A program made the position numbers and the translations under genes. A stretch of 64,000 bases of DNA, taken from Oligoflexia bacterium. Lineage in GTDB: Bacteria > Bdellovibrionota > Bacteriovoracia > Bacteriovoracales > Bacteriovoracaceae. The notes below the pieces were generated by a model. The model had not been told where the DNA came from. It saw only the letters and a program-made list of their open reading frames with translations, and did not search any database. How positions within the stretch are numbered: the first letter of the stretch is position 1; each line of letters begins with the position of its first letter. The DNA is taken from positions 1 to 64,000 of the forward strand of contig JADFZW010000002.1 in NCBI GenBank assembly GCA_015232355.1, written 5' to 3'. Of the stretch, positions 1 to 8,781 are shown piece after piece.

Positions 1-1
1 C

Positions 2-358
2 GATGATCATGAATGGGTGGCCATTGATGGTGAGTTCTTTACAATGGGAGTAACTGATTTTGCACAAAATGCTATGGGAGATATTGTATTTATCGAATGT
101 CCAGCTGCGGGAACAAAAATTCAGCAAGGCAAAGCTCTTGGAGTAATTGAGTCCATTAAATCAGTAAGTGATGTCTTTGCACCTCTTAGTGGCGAGGTCG
201 TGGCGGTAAACGAAGAAGTAATTAATTCACCTGATTTATGCAACCAAGATCCATATGGTTCTTGGATGATTCGAGCAAAGATTACAAATAAAAGTGAGCT
301 CTCTTCTCTATTAGATTCAAAACAATATGCCTCCGTATGTAGTAGCAGTGGTCATTAA
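2..358 (+). CDS. gcvH: Glycine cleavage system H protein, 5'-truncated by the window edge
   Basis: Lipoyl-carrier protein of the glycine cleavage complex; its lipoyl arm shuttles the aminomethyl group between the P, T and L proteins in the cytoplasm. The reading frame is open from base 2 and begins with DDHEW, the usual H-protein context that lies about 10-15 residues after the true start, so the start codon is outside the window. Family hallmarks follow: VGITDFAQ-like (MGVTDFAQ), GDIVF, and the lipoylation motif ESIKS with the modified Lys encoded at 158-160. The C-terminus is normal. The dihydrolipoyl dehydrogenase (L protein) that could serve it is encoded at 54843. Confidence 0.95.
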   Translation, partial: DDHEWVAIDGEFFTMGVTDFAQNAMGDIVFIECPAAGTKIQQGKALGVIESIKSVSDVFAPLSGEVVAVNEEVINSPDLCNQDPYGSWMIRAKITNKSELSSLLDSKQYASVCSSSGH

Positions 359-425
359 ATTAAATTAGATTAAATTAAACCTAATTTGATTGAATTAAAT
401 GAAAGATTAAACGAGGCTAAGTTTT

Positions 426-764
426 TTGCAAAATTACAAAGATACTCATAAAAGTTATCATACCAGTGGTGTGGACCGATCTTCAGCATTCGAGTCGATA
501 CAGATATTAAATACTGCAATCATAAAGAGTAGAGAAAAAAAGATTGATTTATCATATGAAGATCGTCTTCGTGTTGCCTGTGATTCACCTGCAATACAAG
601 CTTTAGATCTAGCGATTAATTATCTAGCTGACAATCAACAAATCCCCTGCGAACAAGCAGCGATACAAATTATAGATCTAATTCAAGAGTTAGATTCTAT
701 CTGGCATAACTATGTTATGATGGAGGGAATTGATCGTTTAAAGGATTTATTGGCCACTAAATAA
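426..764 (+). CDS. Hypothetical protein, 112 aa, TTG start
   Basis: I do not recognise this protein. It is soluble, with no signal peptide or membrane segment, and looks helical, with a conserved-looking core around YEDRLRVACDSPAIQALDLAI. The start is a TTG at 426 chosen because a GAGG Shine-Dalgarno sequence lies at 413-416, nine bases upstream; no ATG precedes it in frame. It follows gcvH by 67 bp in the same direction and may be cotranscribed. Confidence 0.6.
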   Translation: MQNYKDTHKSYHTSGVDRSSAFESIQILNTAIIKSREKKIDLSYEDRLRVACDSPAIQALDLAINYLADNQQIPCEQAAIQIIDLIQELDSIWHNYVMMEGIDRLKDLLATK

Positions 765-950
765 CAATAATTATTATTTGTTAATATCTTTTATTTTGAA
801 CTTATTTCAAATCAAAAATCTTATAACCAACTAATATCTATACACTCTTAAATAAAATAACAAATGTAATACTATTAAAGTGTAACTTTTAAAATCATTT
901 GCCGACTAGTTTTCTACAGAAATATTAGAATTAAATTTTGGTTGGCCATA

Positions 951-2234
951 ATGAAGTTATTTTTGAAGTCATTTTTCAAGTCACTCTTTAAAATTAAAAA
1001 AAATCAAAATAATAAAAATGTTTTGATTCTAGCATTTTCAGGATCAATTGCTTTGCACTTGCTGCTGCTAATGCTTATAACTAACAGCGACTTCAAGAAT
1101 TTTCTTAAAATAAAACAAAAGTTAGGTCTATTTAATAAAGCAAACAAAACTCAAATAGAAAAAAAATATATTAAACTTTCATTTCGAGACAAGAGTAAAA
1201 TTATTTTACCCCATTCTATTCCTAATATTACTCCTGTTACCACTCAAAAAAAGATTGTAGAAAAAGAAAAGAAGAAAGAGGAAAAGAGTGTTCGTAGACA
1301 AATTGTTAACAATGAAAATACAGGTATTGAAAAACGACCAGATAATTCTCGTTTTTTAGGAGAAAAAAATCAATCCTATGAAAAACAAAGTATAGCCAAC
1401 TCTATTGGAATATTTAACAAAGCAGGAAAAGGAACTAAAGATGGGATCTTAGATGAAAAAGAGAAAAAAGATCCATTAAAAGATATTTCTAAACCTAAAG
1501 AAAACGAAATCATAAATGAACAAGAAAAACAATTGGCAAAGGAAGTTTCTCTCGCTGATTTAAATGTAAACAAAAACGAATCCTACAAAGACAACTTGTT
1601 AAAAAATATCTCCACAACAAAAGATAAAAATAATCGTTTAAACAAAAAAAGTCGTATTAAAGATCAATTGACTTCGGCACCTCAAATTACAAACAAAGAA
1701 AACAAAGATAAGATGAATCTCGATTTAAAAGATCAACCCAACAATAAAGATTTACGTACGCTTGAGGATAATAACAAAGCAATAGATGATGAGAATTTTA
1801 AAAAATTGGGTTTAAGTAATGGAGATGCCAATTCCCGTGGACTCTCAAGAAACAATGATTTTATTGAGGATGTTCCTCTTGGTGATATTACAAATTTAAA
1901 TACAATCGAGTTTAAACACTTTGGATTTTATTCTAGAATCCGTGAGCGACTAGAGCAATATTGGGGTGCTACTCTAAAAAGCAAGGCGGATCAAATATAT
2001 CGTACTGGAAAAAAATTAACTCACGGACACAATTACATAACATCCCTGAAAATAACTATTGATTTAAAAGGAAATATTGTAAAAATACAATTAATGGGGA
2101 GTAGTGGCCAAGAACAATTAGATAATGCTGCCATCGAATCATTCAATAAAGCTGGTCCATTTCCTAATCCACCTAAAGATCTACTTAAAGATGGCGTGGC
2201 CACACTTGAGTGGGGTTTTGTTGTAAGGAGTTAA
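951..2234 (+). CDS. TonB-family energy transducer-like protein
   Basis: Inner-membrane anchored protein that probably spans the periplasm. A short basic N-terminus precedes one transmembrane helix (about residues 22-42). A long, highly charged Lys/Glu/Asn-rich low-complexity linker (about residues 45-310) follows, and then a TonB C-terminal domain (about 320-427) with YWGAT, a beta strand SLKITIDLKGNI and AAIESFNKAGPFPNPP, typical of the TonB/TolA C-terminal fold. No ExbB/ExbD partner is encoded nearby. An in-frame TTG at 942 is an alternative start; neither start has a clear ribosome binding site. The linker is Lys-rich rather than Pro-rich, so TolA-like or predator-specific TonB roles are both possible. 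Confidence 0.75.
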   Translation: MKLFLKSFFKSLFKIKKNQNNKNVLILAFSGSIALHLLLLMLITNSDFKNFLKIKQKLGLFNKANKTQIEKKYIKLSFRDKSKIILPHSIPNITPVTTQKKIVEKEKKKEEKSVRRQIVNNENTGIEKRPDNSRFLGEKNQSYEKQSIANSIGIFNKAGKGTKDGILDEKEKKDPLKDISKPKENEIINEQEKQLAKEVSLADLNVNKNESYKDNLLKNISTTKDKNNRLNKKSRIKDQLTSAPQITNKENKDKMNLDLKDQPNNKDLRTLEDNNKAIDDENFKKLGLSNGDANSRGLSRNNDFIEDVPLGDITNLNTIEFKHFGFYSRIRERLEQYWGATLKSKADQIYRTGKKLTHGHNYITSLKITIDLKGNIVKIQLMGSSGQEQLDNAAIESFNKAGPFPNPPKDLLKDGVATLEWGFVVRS

Positions 2235-2316
2235 TTTAGAGGTGGATTATATGTGGATTATGTGTGGATTAATCTAAATTAAAATTAAAATTAAAATTAA
2301 AAAAATTATAGAAAGG

Positions 2317-2733
2317 TTATGCAACTTTCTTTTTGTATAGATCATCATTCTCATCTTCGTCATCATCATGATCTAAGTTTTCATCGATAATGTTATGATC
2401 TTTAGTTGCTGGAGTTTTGTTTGCATCGTTCATAGGAAGAGTGTTGTCGCTCTTTCTAGCATTCTGTCCTGGAGTTTGATAGAGGTATCTGTTAAGAGTT
2501 GCCTCTTGATCCTTTAAGATCGCCAACTTCAATTCTTCTGATGGGATATCAAGAATCTCAGTAACTTTTCTCAACATCTTCAAAGGGATGTTACATAATG
2601 CACGCTCAACATTACTGATAAACTGACCGTTCTTATAACCAAGCAAATGTGATAGCTCTGACTGAGAATAGTTTTTCGGATGAGTGACTCTCTTGTTTCT
2701 TATCAGCTTCGCTATATTTTGAAAACATCGCAT
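2317..2733 (-). CDS. XRE-family helix-turn-helix regulator
   Basis: Small DNA-binding protein, 138 aa. Residues about 5-65 form a Cro/CI-type helix-turn-helix: YSQSELSHLLGYKNGQFISNVERAL, followed by the conserved IPLKMLRKVTEIL helix. The C-terminal third is a very acidic tail (runs of Asp/Glu with an ending KKKVA), probably disordered. The start is supported by AGGAG about 11 bases upstream. It stands alone between convergent and divergent neighbours, with its own upstream region at 2734-3089. Target genes cannot be inferred. Confidence 0.8.
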   Translation of the reverse strand: MRCFQNIAKLIRNKRVTHPKNYSQSELSHLLGYKNGQFISNVERALCNIPLKMLRKVTEILDIPSEELKLAILKDQEATLNRYLYQTPGQNARKSDNTLPMNDANKTPATKDHNIIDENLDHDDDEDENDDLYKKKVA

Positions 2734-3089
2734 ATCTTTTTCTCCTGTAAAATAAAATGTTAGTAATGCGAAATCTAAATAAACACAGTCTTCCTATTTG
2801 ACCACTTATTCTTCTATGATCTTCCTTTCGGTCGCTTCATAAAATTTATTAATAATTTTTTTTAATTTACAAAAAAATTTTTAATGTAAAAAAAATTTAT
2901 TGTATAAAGATATCTTATCAACTTAAATTTGTTTAATCATAGAGTGAAAATTTGTAACTTTTTTAGACAATAATTCAATTAAAACGTTAAGAATTTGACT
3001 ATAAAATGGACGATTTTTCCTGGGGAAAATTTTTACCTACGTGATTTACATTGGGTTATGATACTATCAGTACTACCTCAGTACTACCT
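2734..3089. other. Non-coding gap, upstream region of the XRE regulator
   Basis: I see no gene here. The stretch is extremely A/T-rich with A- and T-tracts, as expected of a promoter region for the minus-strand regulator. Near its end two direct copies of the 10-mer CAGTACTACC lie at about 3067-3088, next to the guaD stop codon. No convincing terminator was seen. Confidence 0.4.
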
Positions 3090-4454
3090 CTACCTCTTGA
3101 AAAATAGATTTCCTTTATAGAATGTATAGTTCACTAAGTTTTCCAATTGATCTCTTGAAGAAATAGTTTCAATTATTTTTTTTAAAACAATCTCGGCATT
3201 CTGTTTGCCAGATTTTGATAACGACTTAGGCGATTTTACTGCAATAAAATTTGCATATTTCTTTTTTGCTAAATTACCATTTGTTTTAGAGATATTTAAA
3301 ATCTCAGCTCCCGCCAAAGTAGCTCGATATAAAGCCTTTACATAAGTAGCACTCATTCGCTTCTTCTTTCTATTTTGATCTACAAATGATCTCATCACAT
3401 CAAACATTGATATAAATGGTCCTCCACCAATGTCTGTTCCTAGGGCCCATCTAATATTTTTCCTCTCCATTTTTTTAAAATCAAAGAGACCAGAACTAAG
3501 TCCCATCTCAGATACTGGAGCATTCGATGTTGGACAATGAATTAGTGCGGTTTTTGTTTTAGCAAGCAACTGGCACTCTTTATTGCTCAAATAAATCGCG
3601 TGGGCCATTAAAGTTTTAGGCGATAATACTGCAACTTTTTTATAGATGTCAGTATAAGTTGCAACATTTTTAAATCCCTTCTCCTTATAATCACCTCTAT
3701 AAATTGATAAAACATAATCAATCTCTTTAAGATTTTCACTTAAATGACTCTGTATAAATGACCCATGTTTTTTTGCAATGGCGGCACTCTTTTTCATCGT
3801 AATCGGATCAGTAGATGGTGCAAATCGCGGAGTCACTGCATATTTTTTTCCATATTTTTGTGCTAATTTTTTTACCAACTTTAGCGCCTGCTCTTTTGTC
3901 TGAACAAGATAATCAGGAGAATTAATGGTCATTAAAACATTTCCTATTATAAAATCACCTATAGCATTCTCCATGGCATTATGAATAGCATGTTCATGAA
4001 TGGAACTATAGATGGCCCCACCCAAAGTTCCATATGATGGTAGCTTATTAAAAAATTTTTTTGCGACCCTCTTACTAAATTTTTTATCTTTAAATTTATT
4101 CTCACAAGGCCACGCATACTTTGAAAGCCACTCTAAAAGCGATGCTTTGCTCTTTAAACGAACGTCATCTTGCACCCAATGAAAATGCATATCAAAAAAA
4201 CTAGGAAGGATAACGTGATCCTTCAGATCAACAACCTCAACCTCATCCTCACATTTACATAATGGTTGAAGCAACTTTGAATATTTTTTATTAATATAAC
4301 TAACATCGCCAAGATCCTTCACAACATAGATCCCTTTAGCACTTACAGACTCTAAAAGTATCGCTCCATCTCTGTAGAAATCACACTTTTTGTCATCATG
4401 AGGATTCAACACCATTCCATAAACTAATTTGTACTGTGACCTTTGATTTTTCAA
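3090..4454 (-). CDS. guaD: Guanine deaminase
   Basis: Zinc amidohydrolase that deaminates guanine to xanthine in purine salvage and catabolism. Motifs in order: YKLVYG and NP at the N-terminus, the metal-binding HFHWVQ (HxHxxQ, about residues 87-92), SHLSEN, HCPTSNAPVSSGLF-like segment with the substrate-binding Cys-Pro-Thr-Ser-Asn, and GTDIGGG carrying the metal Asp. Length (454 aa) is normal. I chose the TTG at 4454 because AGGGGAG lies five bases before it; an ATG at 4496 would add 14 residues but has no ribosome binding site and would crowd the divergent NfeD promoter. It is transcribed alone. Confidence 0.88.
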   Translation of the reverse strand: MKNQRSQYKLVYGMVLNPHDDKKCDFYRDGAILLESVSAKGIYVVKDLGDVSYINKKYSKLLQPLCKCEDEVEVVDLKDHVILPSFFDMHFHWVQDDVRLKSKASLLEWLSKYAWPCENKFKDKKFSKRVAKKFFNKLPSYGTLGGAIYSSIHEHAIHNAMENAIGDFIIGNVLMTINSPDYLVQTKEQALKLVKKLAQKYGKKYAVTPRFAPSTDPITMKKSAAIAKKHGSFIQSHLSENLKEIDYVLSIYRGDYKEKGFKNVATYTDIYKKVAVLSPKTLMAHAIYLSNKECQLLAKTKTALIHCPTSNAPVSEMGLSSGLFDFKKMERKNIRWALGTDIGGGPFISMFDVMRSFVDQNRKKKRMSATYVKALYRATLAGAEILNISKTNGNLAKKKYANFIAVKSPKSLSKSGKQNAEIVLKKIIETISSRDQLENLVNYTFYKGNLFFKR

Positions 4455-4613
4455 TTCATCTCCCCTTTTTTCATTGTTTAATTGTTTGATTTTCATTTTT
4501 GTTTTTTAATTTTGTTCTTTTTATCTTGTCAAAAAAATCGTATATTTTTATTTCTTGATAATTTATTTATTATTATACATTTTTACATTTTATCTACTTT
4601 GGATCAACCAAAT

Positions 4614-6137
4614 ATGAATTTAAAAAAATATATTACTTTTTGCTTAACACTCGTAACACTATTAACACTCTTGATGGCCACTTACGCCTACTCCTCCGCT
4701 GAAATTCAAATCGATAAAACATTACTTCTTAAGATTAACTCCACCATAAATCCAGCAACACTAAATTACCTTAAATCAGGTTTTGACAGAGTACAGAGGG
4801 AAAATATTAAATTGATTTTGATAAAGATAAATACACCTGGTGGACTAGTTTCAACCACAAAAGATATTCTCACGCTATTTGGAGAGAGTGATGTCCCAGT
4901 CATCGTCTGGGTAACTCCTGAAGGCGCATCAGCAACAAGTGCAGGTGCTATAATTAGCAGCGGTTCTCACTTTCTTTTTATGTCTCAAGGAACAAATATT
5001 GGAGCGGCCACACCGGTTTCTATCGATGGTAATATCGGTGAAGAACCAAAAAAAGATCCAAATGATCAGAATGATAAAAAAGATAAAAAAGATAAAAATG
5101 ATAAAAAAGACAAACAAGATAAAAATGATGTTCTTGATCTCCAAGGAAAAAAACCCTTCAAGATGCCTTTTAGTGATGGTGGCCAATCATCAGATCTTCG
5201 TAAAAAAGCAATCAATGATTTAGTAGCTCTTGTTAAATCCCTTGGTCATACAAGAGGAAGAAATGCTGAACTATTTGCAGATATGATTATTAAAGCTAGC
5301 TCATTCGAGTCAAAAGAGGCGTTGAGCAAAGGATTAATAAATGCTATCGCCAATAACATCGATGATATTTTTAAATTTATAAATAACAAAGAGGTTTCAA
5401 TAAAAGGACAGAAGTTCCTCTTAAAAACCAACCCTAACATTCGGGTAATTGATCAAGAAATGGATATTGGACAACAAATATTAGATATTTTCGCTAACCC
5501 AAGCTTAGCATACATCTTGTTTATAATTGGTGCGGCCCTTATTTATCTTGAGATGCAAGCACCTGGTGGTTTCATCGCTGGAAGTATTGGGGCCATCTGT
5601 CTTCTTCTCTCCGGCATCGCTTTCCAAGTTTTACCTTTAAATTTTGGTTCACTAGGTTTAATAATATTATCGTTTGTATTTTTTATTTTGGAGACATACG
5701 TAACATCATATGGTGTGCTTATGATATTAGGGATTATTTCGCTCACATTTGGATCTCTGTTCTTATATCGTTCTGAGAATAGCTATTTGGATTTTCATTC
5801 AAGTGTTGTCTATTCAACAGTCTTTGCAATTGCTCTGTTCGTCTCTTTTATCTCTCTGTACTGGGCATACGATGCACGAAAGAGAAGAAAAGGTTTAGAT
5901 CGCAAGCAATCTGATCACCACAAAGTTATTGGAAAAAATGGAACGATAGTATCTTGTGCTAGTAGCACAAGTGCTACTAGCACTGGTACTTTATCAAACC
6001 ATTATCAAGTAAAAATTTCGGGGGAAATTTGGAATTGTTGGTCTAAAGAAAAAATTGAACCAGGGACCACAGTTGAAGTTATAGCATTGGATGCAGACAG
6101 ACTAACCCTGGAAGTTAAAAAAATTATAAAATTATAA
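4614..6137 (+). CDS. NfeD-family membrane-bound serine protease (long form)
   Basis: Long-form NfeD protein: a ClpP-like serine protease domain, a membrane domain and a C-terminal OB fold. After a signal-anchor (about residues 8-28) comes the protease, with NTPGG and the catalytic Ser in GASATSAGAI. Four or so hydrophobic segments follow (about residues 305-430), and then the OB-fold end (GKNGTIV to EVKKI). Such proteins cut stomatin/flotillin-type partners; none is encoded next to it. A Lys/Asp-rich insert at bases about 5042-5130 interrupts the protease domain between the Ser strand and the helical part and looks like a repeat expansion (AAAGAT/AAAGAC units). I chose the ATG at 4614, directly before a proper signal sequence; the frame is open to 4482. 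Confidence 0.85.
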   Translation: MNLKKYITFCLTLVTLLTLLMATYAYSSAEIQIDKTLLLKINSTINPATLNYLKSGFDRVQRENIKLILIKINTPGGLVSTTKDILTLFGESDVPVIVWVTPEGASATSAGAIISSGSHFLFMSQGTNIGAATPVSIDGNIGEEPKKDPNDQNDKKDKKDKNDKKDKQDKNDVLDLQGKKPFKMPFSDGGQSSDLRKKAINDLVALVKSLGHTRGRNAELFADMIIKASSFESKEALSKGLINAIANNIDDIFKFINNKEVSIKGQKFLLKTNPNIRVIDQEMDIGQQILDIFANPSLAYILFIIGAALIYLEMQAPGGFIAGSIGAICLLLSGIAFQVLPLNFGSLGLIILSFVFFILETYVTSYGVLMILGIISLTFGSLFLYRSENSYLDFHSSVVYSTVFAIALFVSFISLYWAYDARKRRKGLDRKQSDHHKVIGKNGTIVSCASSTSATSTGTLSNHYQVKISGEIWNCWSKEKIEPGTTVEVIALDADRLTLEVKKIIKL

Positions 6138-6226
6138 ATTAAAATTGCAATATCGCTAATGTAAAAGTACTTTAAATTTTATTTGTCAACTACACTATTT
6201 TAATAACGTCTTAAGGAAAGAAGGTT

Positions 6227-7600
6227 ATGCTAACCAATGATAGATTAATCGACGACAACCTAACCAATAACAAGTTAGCAAACTTGGCAAACGAAAAACT
6301 TTTAAATTCACTTGGTAGTTTTGTCAAAGATCGATACATTCAAAAAGCGGCACTATTAAAATCACAAAATTTATATCCCTATTTTAGAAGTATTGAAGAG
6401 ACCGATGCTATTAATGTAATCATCGGTAATAAAAAACATGTAATGATTGGTTCCAATAATTATTTAGGTCTTACTCATCACCCATACGTACAAGAGATGG
6501 CCATTAAAGCAACAGAGAGATATGGAACTGGATGTACAGGATCTCGTTTCTTAAATGGTAACTTTGCTATTCATGAAGAGCTAGAGGAGAAACTTGCAAA
6601 ATTTATTGGTCATGAAGCTAGTTTAGTCTACGCCACTGGCATGCAAGTAAACTTAGGAACTCTCTCTTCAATAGTTGGTCCAAGAGATTGTGCTTTCTCC
6701 GATATGGAAAATCATGCATCCATTATTGATGGACTAAGGTTAGGAGGAAAAACCTATAAGTATAAACATAACAATATGGCCGAACTAGAAGATCTAGTCA
6801 GCACATATAAAGATCGCTATGAAAAAATTGTGATTGTCACTGATGGCGTATTCTCTATGACCGGTGGAATTGCTAATTTGCCAGAGATAGTTCGAATTGC
6901 AAAAAAGCATGGCGCTCTTATTTACGTTGATGATGCTCATGGATTGGGAGTTTTAGGAAATCATGGTAGAGGTACTGTAAGCCACTATGGTATCAACACT
7001 CAAGATGTTCATTTTAATATGAGTACATTCTCAAAATCATTTGCATCTATTGGTGGATTTGTCTCTGGAAGTAAAGAGGCAATCGATTATGTTCGTCACG
7101 TATCTCGCTCATTTATCTTTTCAGCAGCACTTCCTCCTTCAGCAGTAGCAACCGCCCTTGCATGTATTGATTTGATATCAAAAGATGATTCATTCCAAAA
7201 GAGACTCGAAAGCAATGCACGCTTTATGAGAGAGGGATTTTTAAATCTTGGATTTGATATTCTAAATTCAGAGACACCAATCATTCCAATTTTTGTTGGA
7301 GACGATGTTAAGGCCATGAAAATAACAATGTTTCTTCATCATCATGGAGTGTTTGCAACTCCAGTTATTGCTCCGGCCACAGCTCCTGGGATGGCGTTAC
7401 TGCGAACCAGTTACTCAGCTGCTCATGAGAAGAGTGATTTACAATTTTGTCTTGAGATATTTGAAAAAGTAAAAAAAGAATTCGGCATTAATAAAGCAGA
7501 TGAAGAAGATGAAACGCACGAAATGCACGAAATGCACGAAACGCACGAAACGCATGAAACGCTTGAACGACATGAGACATATGAAACTAAATATTGTTGA
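6227..7600 (+). CDS. spt: Serine palmitoyltransferase-like alpha-oxoamine synthase
   Basis: PLP enzyme that condenses an amino acid with an acyl-CoA. SPT (serine plus palmitoyl-CoA to 3-ketosphinganine) is favoured over biotin AONS or Kbl because of GTGCTGSRFLNG and because the next two genes match ceramide synthase and ceramide reductase. Other motifs are DDAHGLGVLG and the PLP-lysine segment FSKSFASIGG. The core ends near residue 425. The last 30 residues are a low-complexity tail of HET/HEM repeats made by a 9-bp tandem repeat (7511-7573) that overlaps the start of the next gene. GAAGG/AAGGAAAG sequences precede the ATG. No acyl carrier protein gene is adjacent. Confidence 0.85.
   Translation: MLTNDRLIDDNLTNNKLANLANEKLLNSLGSFVKDRYIQKAALLKSQNLYPYFRSIEETDAINVIIGNKKHVMIGSNNYLGLTHHPYVQEMAIKATERYGTGCTGSRFLNGNFAIHEELEEKLAKFIGHEASLVYATGMQVNLGTLSSIVGPRDCAFSDMENHASIIDGLRLGGKTYKYKHNNMAELEDLVSTYKDRYEKIVIVTDGVFSMTGGIANLPEIVRIAKKHGALIYVDDAHGLGVLGNHGRGTVSHYGINTQDVHFNMSTFSKSFASIGGFVSGSKEAIDYVRHVSRSFIFSAALPPSAVATALACIDLISKDDSFQKRLESNARFMREGFLNLGFDILNSETPIIPIFVGDDVKAMKITMFLHHHGVFATPVIAPATAPGMALLRTSYSAAHEKSDLQFCLEIFEKVKKEFGINKADEEDETHEMHEMHETHETHETLERHETYETKYC
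7511..7573 (+). repeat. 9-bp tandem repeat at the spt 3' end
   Basis: Seven imperfect copies of a 9-bp unit (consensus GAAACGCAC) run from 7511 to 7573. In the spt frame they encode His-Glu-Thr/Met repeats, and in the +1 frame Thr-Lys-Arg/Cys repeats. The repeat sits where spt ends and the downstream GNAT gene begins, so copy-number changes would alter the spt tail without shifting its frame. Confidence 0.9.
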
Positions 7601-8750
7601 AGTAAATAACAATTCTCTAGAGAATACTTTTATAGATTTCCAGTGGAAGATTTATCAAAATGATCCACTTTGGGTTCCACCATTAAAGTTATCTGTTAAA
7701 GATATGCTTAGTAAAAAGCATCCATTCTATAAGACAGCTAAAATAAAAATGTGGCTCGCTTATAATAGTAATAGTGATGACAATAGTGTTGTTGGAAGAA
7801 TCGCCGCCATAACAAATCAAAGCTATAATAGTTTTCAAAATGAACAAGCAGGTTTTGTTGGTTTCTTTGAGTCTATAGATAATGTAGATGTGGCATTAGA
7901 ACTCTTTGGTGTCGCCGAAAATTACTTAAAGCTAAATGGAGCAAAGATAATCAGAGGGCCAATGAATCCCTCTACAAACTACGAGTGCGGTATTTTAGTT
8001 GAGGGAGAAAATGATCCTCCTCAATTGATGATGACCTATAATCCTCCTTACTATAAAAAACTCTTTGAAAGTGTTGGCTATAGTAAAGCGATGGATCTTT
8101 ATGCATACAAACTACCCACAGATGTTATCTTCTCTCAAAGATTAGAGAGAATTGTTGCCCGGGCCACGAAGAGTGATCAAATCAGATGCAGAAATTTATC
8201 TAAAAAAGATTGGCATAATGAGATCACTAAAATACTTGATATCTATAATAAGAGTTGGGAAAAAAATTGGGGTTTTGTTCCCTATAGCGAAGAGGAGTTT
8301 CGCTATATTGCTAAATCACTAAAGAGTATTTGTAGAGAGGATTTAACATTTATGGTGGAAGTAAATGGAGATCCTGCGGGAGTGCTAGTTGCTCTTCCAG
8401 ATTTTAATCAAGTTTTTAAGAGTGTAAAAAATGGAAAATTATTTCCATTTGGATTATTTAAAATTTTATTAAATGAAAAAAATATAAACAGAGTGCGTGT
8501 ACCTATCATGGGTGTTAAATCAGAGTATAGAAAACTCGGTCTGGCCCCAATGATGTATTTGGAACTCTATCGTTCCTTCCAACGACTTGGTGGTAAATAT
8601 AAAGAGGTTGAGATGAGTTGGATTTTAGAGACAAATAAAGATATGAATAAGGCCATCCACATAATGGGTGCGCCTACACCATACAAAACATATAGGATTT
8701 ACCAAAAAAGTTTGGACCAAACAAATTTGGGCCAACAAAATTTACAGTAG
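7581..8750 (+). CDS. bcerS: GNAT-fold bacterial ceramide synthase (bCerS-like)
   Basis: Protein of about 389 aa with a Gcn5-related N-acetyltransferase fold. It matches the family shown in Caulobacter to N-acylate the sphingoid base with a fatty acyl-CoA. Recognisable segments are GRIAAITNQ, GFVGFFE, RGPMNPSTNYECGILVEG, MMTYNPPYY and VPIMGVKSEYRKLGLAPMMY (the acyl-CoA binding turn). Position between spt and an epimerase-like reductase supports the call. The start is uncertain: ATGs at 7572 and 7581 are both weakly supported, and the frame is open back to 7500 through the tandem repeat, which would add a Lys/Thr-rich N-terminus. The gene overlaps spt by 20 bp, suggesting translational coupling. 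A general GNAT acyltransferase of other substrate cannot be excluded. Confidence 0.72.
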   Translation: MKLNIVEVNNNSLENTFIDFQWKIYQNDPLWVPPLKLSVKDMLSKKHPFYKTAKIKMWLAYNSNSDDNSVVGRIAAITNQSYNSFQNEQAGFVGFFESIDNVDVALELFGVAENYLKLNGAKIIRGPMNPSTNYECGILVEGENDPPQLMMTYNPPYYKKLFESVGYSKAMDLYAYKLPTDVIFSQRLERIVARATKSDQIRCRNLSKKDWHNEITKILDIYNKSWEKNWGFVPYSEEEFRYIAKSLKSICREDLTFMVEVNGDPAGVLVALPDFNQVFKSVKNGKLFPFGLFKILLNEKNINRVRVPIMGVKSEYRKLGLAPMMYLELYRSFQRLGGKYKEVEMSWILETNKDMNKAIHIMGAPTPYKTYRIYQKSLDQTNLGQQNLQ

Positions 8751-8781
8751 AAAATTTACATTAGGAATTGAATTAAAACAT

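Noticed and set aside
1376-1573. Minus-strand reading frame inside the TonB-family gene
   Set aside because: It is the antisense of a low-complexity Lys/Glu-rich linker, has no ribosome binding site and no recognisable features.
4929-5223. Opposite- and alternate-frame reading frames in the nfeD Lys/Asp repeat
   Set aside because: They are open only because the repeat lacks stop codons in several frames; the composition is pure repeat translation.
7500-7580. Long N-terminal extension of the bCerS-like protein through the repeat
   Set aside because: The Lys/Thr repeat translation has no counterpart in the family and lies inside spt; starts near 7572-7581 are more likely.
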